Origin: Thiomonas sp. X19
GTDB taxonomy: Bacteria; Pseudomonadota; Gammaproteobacteria; Burkholderiales; Burkholderiaceae_C
DNA: 64,000 nt
Reading direction: 5' to 3'
Assembly (NCBI RefSeq): GCF_900089495.1
Contig: NZ_LT605203.1
Span: 3,231,402-3,295,401, forward strand
The notes beneath the pieces were generated by a model. That model saw nothing but the letters and a program-made list of their open reading frames with translations, made no database searches and was not told where the DNA came from. Of this stretch, positions 48,998 through 55,878 are shown piece by piece. Every line of letters starts with the position of its first letter. Position 1 is the stretch's first letter. The translations under genes were made by a program, and so were the position numbers.

Positions 48998-49882
48998 TCA
49001 AGCCAGACCTTTGAACGCTTTGAATACCTTGTCCATATCCATCGTGTCACTGCTCGCTTCAACAAAGACACGGCACTTGTATTCCCAGTGGCCGCCCGGC
49101 TCCCATTGCCGGATTTCATACTCGTCCGGACCGACCCAATGGAATCGAAGCGCATCGATTTCAGATTGCTGCGAAAGAGTTAGCCCTGTTTTAATCGTGT
49201 GGTAAAAGATTTTAACTGTTTGCCCTTTGGGCGCCGTCTTTGAATTCCGCGGGCGCACCTCATTGATTTGAGACGGTTTAACACCCAAGAACCCCATCAA
49301 CTCATTCCAAACGCCGAGCGTTTTGGCGCGCTCAGCAAATTCGTCGCAAGACTTTTTCCTCATGATCGTGATTTGTCGTTCAGAAATTCCAAGGCCATCC
49401 TGCAAATCCTTGCCACCGCTCTCAAACAGCGCGAAATGCTTCTCCTTGAAGCCAAGCAGAGCCAGCAACTCCAGGATGCGCGCGCTGTCCTGGGCTTCGC
49501 CCTCTTGCATTTTTGATGACGATCTGTCGACAATTTCTTTGGGGTTATCATCACCTTCTTCGCCAGAATCAAGTCCACTGGCGTGCGCTGGGATTGAGTA
49601 ACTGTCGGTGATCATGGCCTGTTTTACATAACCAGAAATCTGATGGAAAAGACCAACCTGATCGGAGTTGTCGTCTGTTTGCTTTTTGAGTAGATATTCA
49701 AGCACGCGTGTCGAAATTTCAGCAGATCGATCTTCGAGCTGAGAGTAAATATGGCCAGAATCTTTATTGAAGGCCGGATCGTTTTTCCAATATTTTGCAA
49801 CCTTCTTGACCATTTTTACAATTGCTTCAGCCGGCCATTCGCGCAGCGGGGTTTTATGAAGATCGATGTCAGTGGTATTCAT
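48998..49882 (-). CDS. Unknown protein, possible divergent sigma-like factor
   Basis: A 294-residue soluble protein I do not recognise. The ATG at 49882 has AAGGA at the right spacing; a TTG six bases upstream is less likely. Two parts invite comparison with sigma-70 factors: GYVKQAMITDSYSIPAHASG near residues 82-101 resembles the region 2.4-3.0 pattern (WI-x-QAI ... R-IP-x-H), and DGLGISERQITIMRKKSCDE near 161-180 resembles a region-4 helix-turn-helix. An acidic linker (GEEGDDNPKEIVD) lies between. This resemblance is weak and unproven. Codon use is more AT-rich than neighbouring transfer genes. It is the second gene of a two-gene minus-strand operon. Confidence 0.6.
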   Translation of the reverse strand: MNTTDIDLHKTPLREWPAEAIVKMVKKVAKYWKNDPAFNKDSGHIYSQLEDRSAEISTRVLEYLLKKQTDDNSDQVGLFHQISGYVKQAMITDSYSIPAHASGLDSGEEGDDNPKEIVDRSSSKMQEGEAQDSARILELLALLGFKEKHFALFESGGKDLQDGLGISERQITIMRKKSCDEFAERAKTLGVWNELMGFLGVKPSQINEVRPRNSKTAPKGQTVKIFYHTIKTGLTLSQQSEIDALRFHWVGPDEYEIRQWEPGGHWEYKCRVFVEASSDTMDMDKVFKAFKGLA

Positions 49883-49906
49883 GATCAATAGTCCTTGGTG
49901 AAGTGG

Positions 49907-50344
49907 TCAGATGGTGAAGAATGATGAGAGCGCAAGCTCAGTCTGGCGGGGATCGCTTTTGCGTCGTTTAGCTGGCGGAACCGGAATAATCATGGAAATC
50001 GCTCGCGCAGCCCAAAGCCCGAGCATCAAAATCAAGTTGAGAAACTCAGCAATCATCCAGCCACCCTTAGACTTGATTTTCTTGGCGATCCGCTGCAGCG
50101 CCAATTCAGCGTGCCGCATGACGACAAGACCGCTGCGCGAGGCGGTTTTCTTCCCCTCAGAAAGCAAAAATGCAACCCGCCGCACTTCACGCCCCAAAAA
50201 CCAGGTCTTGTTGAAAACTGTGTTTGAATTGCAGTTGTCTTTCCAATTACTGGCTGCCATGTAGTTCGGAGCACCCCGCAGAATCTCCTTGGCTCTCTGT
50301 TCGGCCGTGGGGCGGATGCGCTTGGTGGTGGTGCTGGTGGTCAT
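49907..50344 (-). CDS. Unknown membrane-anchored protein
   Basis: A 145-residue protein with a basic N-terminal half (TKRIRPTAEQRAKEILRG), one hydrophobic segment near residues 100-125 (WMIAEFLNLILMLGLWAARA) and a basic tail. The ATG at 50344 has a strong AAGGAG site; the frame extends 33 bases further. It is transcribed before the 294-residue unknown gene with a 24-base gap, and divergently from trbB. No family is recognised. Confidence 0.6.
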   Translation of the reverse strand: MTTSTTTKRIRPTAEQRAKEILRGAPNYMAASNWKDNCNSNTVFNKTWFLGREVRRVAFLLSEGKKTASRSGLVVMRHAELALQRIAKKIKSKGGWMIAEFLNLILMLGLWAARAISMIIPVPPAKRRKSDPRQTELALSSFFTI

Positions 50345-50415
50345 GGTCAACTCCTTCATAATGCCCAGTGACCACATCCTAATTTGTTGATTTAATTAAA
50401 AAAAGCACTCACAAA

Positions 50416-50480
50416 GAATACACAAGTAACATAAAAGAATACGAAAACAACCATCGAACAACGCATAAGCAATACACAAA
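50416..50480. repeat. AT-rich direct repeats in divergent promoter
   Basis: Three copies of an AATAC-ACAA-like motif: GAATACACAAG at 50416, GAATACGAAAA at 50437, CAATACACAAA at 50470. They are spaced 21 and 33 bases, close to whole helical turns. They lie in the AT-rich gap between the unknown operon and trbB. Confidence 0.4.
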
Positions 50481-50490
50481 CAATTGGTGT

Positions 50491-50513
50491 AATGACTCGT
50501 TCCAAAGTCATTT
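50491..50513. promoter_or_regulatory. Inverted repeat AATGACT-N8-AGTCATT upstream of trbB
   Basis: A 7-bp dyad followed by T-rich sequence, about 95 bases before the trbB start. It could be an operator or a weak terminator facing trbB. It is the main other feature of the 50345-50605 gap. Confidence 0.4.
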
Positions 50514-50605
50514 TTGGTGCCTCACGCGATTAAATTTTTTTGCAGCCACACAACAGTGGTTTGCGGCCATGCCTGATACGCCTACATCAACATTAGGGGC
50601 GGGAA

Positions 50606-51559
50606 ATGAGCGCGCACGAATCGACGACCAAAACCAGGCAGATTGAGGCGCTGAAGCGGGCGCTGGGCGCACAAATCCTTGATTACCTGGCCGACCCGAC
50701 CGTGGTGGAAATCATGTTGAATCCCGATGGCACGCTGTGGGTCGACCGGCTGGGCGCAGGGATGCAGAAGGTTGGCGAAGTGCCTGCAGTGCAGTCACTG
50801 ACCATCGTCAACACAGTCGCGGCGATGCTTGAAACCACAGTCACCTCAGAAAACCCGATCCTTGAATGCGAGCTGCCGCTGGACGGCAGCCGGTTCGAAG
50901 CCCTGATCCCGCCCTTGGTGGAGCGGGCAAGTTTTGCCTTGCGCAAGAAGGCGTTGCTGGTGTTCACCCTGGACGATTACCTCCAAAAAGGCATCATGAC
51001 CAGGGGCCAAAAGCAAGCCATCGAGGAAGCCGTTTCCGGACGGCAAAACATCCTTGTGAGTGGCGGCACCGGGTCTGGGAAGACTACGGCGGCCAACGCC
51101 ATCCTCGATTGCATGGCGCAGGTTGACCATGACCACCGCATCGTGGTCATCGAAGACACGCGCGAGTTGCAGGTGAACGCGCAGAACGTCGTCTTCCTGC
51201 GCACCAGCGACAACACCGACATGACCCGCCTGCTGCGCGCCACCATGCGCCTGCGCCCCGACCGCATCGTGGTCGGCGAGGTGCGCGACGGCTCGGCCCT
51301 GGCGCTGTTGAAGGCTTGGAATACCGGGCACCCGGGCGGAGTCGGCACCGTGCATGCGAACGACGCCAGCGCCGCGCTGATCCGCATCGGCCAGTTGATC
51401 CAGGAAGCGGGCGTGCCGCCCAACCCGGAGCTGATCGCCGAAGCGATCAATGTGGTCGTCTCCATCAAGCGCACCGCCACGGGCCGCAGGGTCGAAGAGG
51501 TCGCCGCCGTGCGCGGATGGTCGGCGTCAGGCGGCTTCCATGTCGAGCGTCTGGCTTGA
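50606..51559 (+). CDS. trbB: Conjugal transfer ATPase TrbB (VirB11 type)
   Basis: Hexameric ATPase energising the type IV secretion apparatus, 317 residues. It has an N-terminal domain (DYLADPTVVEIMLNPDG), then Walker A SGGTGSGKTT near residue 152, the Asp box IEDTRELQ near 182, Walker B-like RIVVGEVRDG near 224 and the His box HPGGVGTVHAND near 245. It is the first trb gene of the element but is separated from trbCDE by the toxin-antitoxin and relaxase genes. Confidence 0.95.
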   Translation: MSAHESTTKTRQIEALKRALGAQILDYLADPTVVEIMLNPDGTLWVDRLGAGMQKVGEVPAVQSLTIVNTVAAMLETTVTSENPILECELPLDGSRFEALIPPLVERASFALRKKALLVFTLDDYLQKGIMTRGQKQAIEEAVSGRQNILVSGGTGSGKTTAANAILDCMAQVDHDHRIVVIEDTRELQVNAQNVVFLRTSDNTDMTRLLRATMRLRPDRIVVGEVRDGSALALLKAWNTGHPGGVGTVHANDASAALIRIGQLIQEAGVPPNPELIAEAINVVVSIKRTATGRRVEEVAAVRGWSASGGFHVERLA

Positions 51560-51587
51560 AAGCTCGGCCTGCTGCAAAATCATCCTC

Positions 51588-51899
51588 ATGCGCAACAGCA
51601 AGCTCGGCCTCCTGGCGTGCCACCTCAATGCCCCGGTCGGCCCTTGGGTCGAGCCGCAACACATCGCGCGTGCCCTGCGCGAGGGAAGCGTGGTCAACGT
51701 CCACGCCGGGGGGCGAACAGACGCGGTGAGGGGACTGTTGCTGACGCTGTTCACCGAAGCCGACCCCGCGCTGATCCTGGGTTGCGCCCGCGAAGCCGGG
51801 GCCGATCTGCAGAGCGTGAATCGTCTCTACGAAGAGGCCATCCACGATCATTTGCCGCGCGTCAAAGACTGGGAGCGGCTTGTCGCCGCGCGGACGTGA
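51588..51899 (+). CDS. Unknown small protein downstream of trbB
   Basis: About 103 residues beginning MRNSKLGLLACHLNAPVG. An alternative ATG at 51540 overlaps the trbB end by 20 bases and would give 119 residues. It contains GREGSVVNVHAGG-like and Leu-rich helical segments (GLLLTLFTEADPALILG) with no membrane span or known motif. It may be coupled to trbB. Function is unknown. Confidence 0.5.
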   Translation: MRNSKLGLLACHLNAPVGPWVEPQHIARALREGSVVNVHAGGRTDAVRGLLLTLFTEADPALILGCAREAGADLQSVNRLYEEAIHDHLPRVKDWERLVAART

Positions 51900-51905
51900 C
51901 GGGCC

Positions 51906-52307
51906 TTATGCTGCCCGGACCTCGTTCAACAGATCCGGGTGCCGGTCGAGCACCTTGAGCAACTTCACCAGCGCCAAGGGTGGTCTGGTCTTCCCATTTT
52001 CGTAGCGTGAGAACGCATTGACGCCGCCCCCGAAGATTTCGGCGGCTTCGCGCTGGTCAAGGGCAAGCTTTTTGCGCACACGGACGATGAAGCCAGGGTC
52101 CACGATCGAGGCATTGACCTGCTTGTTGAATTCCAGCATCGCCGTACTGATTCTGGCCGATTCGGTCATGTCGAGGACGGCCTCTCCACAGGCCGGGCAG
52201 AAGTCGCCGGTCACTGCCGGAATGGTGGTCAGTTCCCCCTTGTAGGTGTACGGCAGATCGCGCGTGTCATGCACCAGTTCTGCCGCTGCACACATTGGAC
52301 ATTTCAT
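51906..52307 (-). CDS. mqsA: Antitoxin MqsA
   Basis: A 133-residue antitoxin and repressor. The N-terminal zinc domain has MKCPMC and FCPACG (C-x2-C twice). The C-terminal HTH matches E. coli MqsA closely: FIVRVRKKLALDQREAAEIF, GGGVNAFSRYENGKTRP and LLKVLDRHPDLLNEV. The ATG at 52307 (MKCP) is chosen because AAGGAG lies 8 bases upstream; the ATG at 52313 would be too close to it. The toxin gene precedes it by two bases, the usual mqsR-mqsA order. Confidence 0.93.
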   Translation of the reverse strand: MKCPMCAAAELVHDTRDLPYTYKGELTTIPAVTGDFCPACGEAVLDMTESARISTAMLEFNKQVNASIVDPGFIVRVRKKLALDQREAAEIFGGGVNAFSRYENGKTRPPLALVKLLKVLDRHPDLLNEVRAA

Positions 52308-52309
52308 GT

Positions 52310-52606
52310 TCATAGCTCCTTGAATGACACGATGAGCACCTCATCCATGACCGTCAGTTTCAGGTAGACCTCTCCGGCGGACGTCGTGGGTCGGTACACG
52401 TCCTGCCAGACCCTGTGGTCGGCGTGCGTGGTCATGCTCTTGTAGAAATCGCCAGCGGTCAGCGTCTTGACCACATGGACCATTGCCACGAAGTCAAAAC
52501 CCATCGCGGCGCTGCCCGCCAGTGCCGACACGGTTGAACGCACCTTGCCCGCCTCGATCATGGCCTTGATGACCGACAGCTTGCAATGGGGCGTGCTTTT
52601 CTCCAT
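52310..52606 (-). CDS. mqsR: mRNA interferase toxin MqsR
   Basis: A 98-residue RelE-fold endoribonuclease that in E. coli cleaves mRNA at GCU. The E. coli-like features are all here: MEKSTPHCKLSVIKAMIEAG at the start, DFYKSMTTHADHRVWQDVY near 55-73, and EVYLKLTVMDEVLIVSFKE at the end. The open frame extends upstream to 53122 but only the part from 52606 belongs to the toxin. It lies between trbB and the relaxase genes on the opposite strand, a likely maintenance function for the element. Confidence 0.93.
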   Translation of the reverse strand: MEKSTPHCKLSVIKAMIEAGKVRSTVSALAGSAAMGFDFVAMVHVVKTLTAGDFYKSMTTHADHRVWQDVYRPTTSAGEVYLKLTVMDEVLIVSFKEL

Positions 52607-52615
52607 CCGGCAATA

Positions 52616-52632
52616 ATAACCTACTTGGTTAT
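52616..52632. promoter_or_regulatory. Probable MqsA operator
   Basis: A perfect palindrome ATAACC-TACTT-GGTTAT, 10 bases upstream of mqsR. It resembles the AACCT/AGGTT-type palindromes bound by E. coli MqsA. Confidence 0.6.
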
Positions 52633-52807
52633 CCATGGCAAGCCGGTGCCGGTCGATTGTCCCGGCTGCTGGTTGTGATCGTTCTTGCCCCCGCCTTCGT
52701 CCTGGCGCCGCGCAGCGGGTGCCTTGCCTGCCGCCGCCCCGCACCCACCCACGCTTTGCGCCCACCGTGCATAAGCCCGTGAGAGCAACACCATCACGGA
52801 GCATGTC

Positions 52808-53179
52808 ATGCCTGCCGCAGCCAAACCCCCACGCACCCCGCACACCCCGCGCGACCGCTTTTTTCACTTCCGCGCCTCGACCCCAGAGATCGACGCCATC
52901 AACCGCCACGCCGCGCAGGCCGGCATGCGTCCCGGCGTGTTCGTGCGCGACCTCGCCCTGTCCGGCGGCAACCTGCGCCTCGTGTCCCGCGTCGATGCGA
53001 GCGCCGTGTTCGAGCTGCGCCGCCTCGGGGCCATGCTCAAGAGCCTGTACCCCAAGGAATCGAACTGGACGAACGAAGAAAAGCGCGCCCACTGGGCCGC
53101 GATGAAAACTGTCCTGGCCCACGCCCGCAAGCTCTCCGGTGAGGACGATGCCGGCGGTGAGCAGGCCAAGGATGCGTGA
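52808..53179 (+). CDS. Relaxosome accessory protein (TraJ/MobC-like)
   Basis: A 123-residue protein with RFFHFRASTPEIDAINRHAA and AGMRPGVFVRDLALSGG, the ribbon-helix-helix-like layout of oriT-binding auxiliaries that sit immediately before MOBP relaxases. CGGAG precedes the ATG. Its stop overlaps the relaxase start (TGATG). The 175 bases upstream should hold oriT, although no convincing nic consensus was found. Confidence 0.75.
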   Translation: MPAAAKPPRTPHTPRDRFFHFRASTPEIDAINRHAAQAGMRPGVFVRDLALSGGNLRLVSRVDASAVFELRRLGAMLKSLYPKESNWTNEEKRAHWAAMKTVLAHARKLSGEDDAGGEQAKDA

Positions 53180-55107
53180 TGCTCGCCAAGGTCGTCAAAC
53201 TGTCGAACGGACGCGGCGGGAAGGTGTCCGCCCACCATGGCGTGCACTACATCTTCCGCCAAGGCGCGCAGGAGCATGCGCTGGAGCGCGACGTCGCCGG
53301 CGGCAGCTTCCATCTGGAACTCGGCGGCCTCGACCTGACCGACCCGCTGGATCGCGACCTGGCGATCCGCATGATGGACTACACCGCGGAAGCGGGCCGG
53401 GTGCGCAACCGGTTCACCAGCAATCCTTTTTATCACTACGTCCTGTCCTGGCGCGATGGCGAACATCCGACCCCGGAGCAATGCCAGCAAGCCGCTGCGC
53501 ACACCCTCAAGGCCCTGGGCCTGCAGGAGAACCAGGCCGTCTGGGGTCTGCACACCGACCGCGATCATCACTGGCATATTCACATCCTCGCCAACCGCGT
53601 TCACCCCGACAAACTCCACCTGGCCGGCCCGCCCAAGCTGGATTTCCTGGTGCTGGACAAGGCCTGCCGCGAGCTGGAGCTTGCCCAGGGCTGGGCGCAC
53701 GACAACGGCCCGCACGTCGTCATCGACGGCGCGATCACCCGCCTGAGCAAATCCCAACGCCAGCAACTCGGGCTGGGCGGCAAACAGGAGCGCGCACCGA
53801 CACCTGGCGCCAGGGCCGCGGAAGTCAACCACGGTGTACCCAGTCTGGCCGACTGGCTGACCAAGCGCGCCCAAGACGAACTGCTGGCCGCCCGGTCCTG
53901 GGGCGAACTGCACCAGATGCTGGCCGAACGCGGCTGCGCCCTGCGGCTGCATGGTGGCGGTTTGATCATCGAAACCGCACTGCCCGATGGGCGCACCACC
54001 AGCACCAAGGCCAGCGGTGTGCATTACAGCCTGAGTCTGGGGCGGCTGGAAACCAAGTTCGGCCTATCCTTTCCTGCCCCCGGTTTGGGTTTGCTTGAGC
54101 ACCAAACGAAGACGGCAAAGACTTACGCCCACTTCGTCGAGAATGTCCGCGCCGGCACCGAACCCGGCATGCAGGACATCCCCGGGCACACCGGATCGAC
54201 GCCCGAGCGCCAGGCCAAGCGCGAAGCCCGCGCCCTGGCGCGCAAAGCCCTGGCCGATGCCTACAAGCATGACCAGGCGGCGCAGAAACTCTCGCGCAAG
54301 GCCCTGGTCGGCGGCCTGCGCGCGCACCACAAGAACGAGCGCATCGCGCTGCGTCTGGAACTCAAGGCCATCAAGCCCGCGCGCCTCGCGCAATTGACTG
54401 CCGAGCACGGCAGCAAGACGATCGCACAAGGGCTGTGGGCCGCTGAAGCGGTGGTGCGCCGCCAGGAACTGCAGCGCCGCCAACGGGCGGAGCGCACATC
54501 GATCACCCAGGATGCGCCGCGTCTGGAATGGCCCGAATGGCTGGAGCGCCAGGCCGCGGCCGGTGACGAAGCGGCGGCTGCGGCCCTGCGTGGCATCCAC
54601 TACCAGGACGGGCGCAAGCGCAGTAAAGGTGGCAAGGGCAGCAAGAACGGCTTCGAGGGCGAAGACCTCGATCCGTTGCGTGCGGGTGCGCATGGCTCTG
54701 CGGCCGGCGCCATCGGCGGTGCACCTCCCGACCCAACCCCAGGGGCAAGGAAAGCCTTTGCCCTGGAAGACGCCCGCATCCGGATCGACCGCCTGGCGCA
54801 GCGCATCGAGTACCACGACCGCGAGGGCCTGGTGCGCCTGACCGATTCCGGCCCCCGCATCGACGTCCACATGGCTGACGCCGACACCATTGACGCCGGG
54901 TTGCTGCTGGCGGCGCAGAAGTTCGGCGGCGAGGTGTTCATCACCGGCGATGCCGCGTTCCGCGAGCAGGCCGCCCGCCAGGCCGCGCGCCTGGGTGTGG
55001 GCGTCCAGGATGCCGATCTGCAGCACGTTGTCGAGCAGGAACGCGCGCAGATCGACGCCGAGCGCACGCCGTCACGCGGGCCGCGGCGCGAACCGCGCGG
55101 GCGGTGA
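53179..55107 (+). CDS. traI: MOBP-type conjugative relaxase
   Basis: Nicks oriT and pilots the DNA strand. The 642 residues carry an N-terminal relaxase domain: HHGVHYIF near 20 with the candidate catalytic Tyr24, FYHYVLSWRDGEHPT near 84-98, and the metal-binding H-T-D-R-D-H-H-W-H-I-H at residues 125-135. A basic Arg/Ala-rich linker follows, then a C-terminal LPD7-type domain from about 520 (EDARIRIDRLAQRIEYHDRE, GGEVFITGDAAFREQAA). A GTG one codon earlier is an alternative start. The symbol follows the IncP naming and is tentative. Confidence 0.88.
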   Translation: MLAKVVKLSNGRGGKVSAHHGVHYIFRQGAQEHALERDVAGGSFHLELGGLDLTDPLDRDLAIRMMDYTAEAGRVRNRFTSNPFYHYVLSWRDGEHPTPEQCQQAAAHTLKALGLQENQAVWGLHTDRDHHWHIHILANRVHPDKLHLAGPPKLDFLVLDKACRELELAQGWAHDNGPHVVIDGAITRLSKSQRQQLGLGGKQERAPTPGARAAEVNHGVPSLADWLTKRAQDELLAARSWGELHQMLAERGCALRLHGGGLIIETALPDGRTTSTKASGVHYSLSLGRLETKFGLSFPAPGLGLLEHQTKTAKTYAHFVENVRAGTEPGMQDIPGHTGSTPERQAKREARALARKALADAYKHDQAAQKLSRKALVGGLRAHHKNERIALRLELKAIKPARLAQLTAEHGSKTIAQGLWAAEAVVRRQELQRRQRAERTSITQDAPRLEWPEWLERQAAAGDEAAAAALRGIHYQDGRKRSKGGKGSKNGFEGEDLDPLRAGAHGSAAGAIGGAPPDPTPGARKAFALEDARIRIDRLAQRIEYHDREGLVRLTDSGPRIDVHMADADTIDAGLLLAAQKFGGEVFITGDAAFREQAARQAARLGVGVQDADLQHVVEQERAQIDAERTPSRGPRREPRGR

Positions 55108-55190
55108 TCACGGTTTGCGGCTCACTGCAATAACCATCCAAGCGGCCCTCGCGTTGGAGGGCTGCGCCACTGATCTTGAAAGGATCCATC

Positions 55191-55538
55191 ATGAAGCTGC
55201 TCCAATTCGCCACCGTCCGCCACCTGCGCGCCGCCGTCGTGCGCCGCCTCAGCCTCGCCGCCGCCGTGTTCCTGGCCACCAGCGTCGAAGCCATGGCCTC
55301 CACCTCCGGCGGCCTGCCCTGGGACACCCCGATCCAGACCCTGCAGAACGACCTGACCGGGCCGGTGGCCACCGGCATCTCGGTGATCGCCTTCCTCGCC
55401 GCCGGCGCCGCGCTGGTGTTCGGCGAAGAGCTGGGCGGCATCGCCAAGAAGGCGCTCTATGTGGTGCTGGGCGTGGCGATGATCGTCATGGGCAACAAGT
55501 TCCTCTCCGCCCTGGGCCTGTCCGGCGCCGTGATCTGA
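55191..55538 (+). CDS. trbC: Conjugative pilin TrbC (VirB2 type)
   Basis: A 115-residue pilin precursor. It has a long signal peptide ending near residue 36 (VEAMA-STSGG), then two hydrophobic helices (VATGISVIAFLAAGAALVFG and ALYVVLGVAMIVMGNKF) separated by a short polar loop, the VirB2 pattern. AAAGGA lies before the ATG. An in-frame ATG 15 bases earlier is less likely. Confidence 0.9.
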   Translation: MKLLQFATVRHLRAAVVRRLSLAAAVFLATSVEAMASTSGGLPWDTPIQTLQNDLTGPVATGISVIAFLAAGAALVFGEELGGIAKKALYVVLGVAMIVMGNKFLSALGLSGAVI

Positions 55539-55548
55539 GGCCCGCGCC

Positions 55549-55854
55549 ATGGACGAGCAGGACGATATTTCCGCGCCGATCCACGGTTCGCTCAACCGCC
55601 CGCTCCTGATGCTGGGCGGTGAGCGCACCCTGGTGCTGGCTCTGATGACGCTGGCGGGGGTCTTCGTGTTCTCGCTGGCCAAGCTGTGGGCGGCGGGGCT
55701 CGGGATCGGTCTCTGGGTGCTCGGCACCTGGGCGCTGTCCCGCGCCGCGCTGTTCGACCCGCAACTCTCCAAGACCGGACGCCGCTCGCTGGCGTTCAAA
55801 CGCTTCTACCCCGGTCGCGCCACGCCGTTCGGCAAGTCGCGTGAATGGAAGTAA
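55549..55854 (+). CDS. trbD: Conjugal transfer protein TrbD (VirB3 type)
   Basis: A 101-residue inner-membrane protein with the VirB3 layout: cytoplasmic IHGSLNRPLLMLGGERTLVL, two close membrane helices (residues about 27-65), and a cytoplasmic tail (ALFDPQLSKTGRRSLAFKRF). It is between trbC and trbE with gaps of 10 and 24 bases. Confidence 0.92.
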   Translation: MDEQDDISAPIHGSLNRPLLMLGGERTLVLALMTLAGVFVFSLAKLWAAGLGIGLWVLGTWALSRAALFDPQLSKTGRRSLAFKRFYPGRATPFGKSREWK

Positions 55855-55878
55855 TCCCAAGAATCCCAAGGAATCAAC

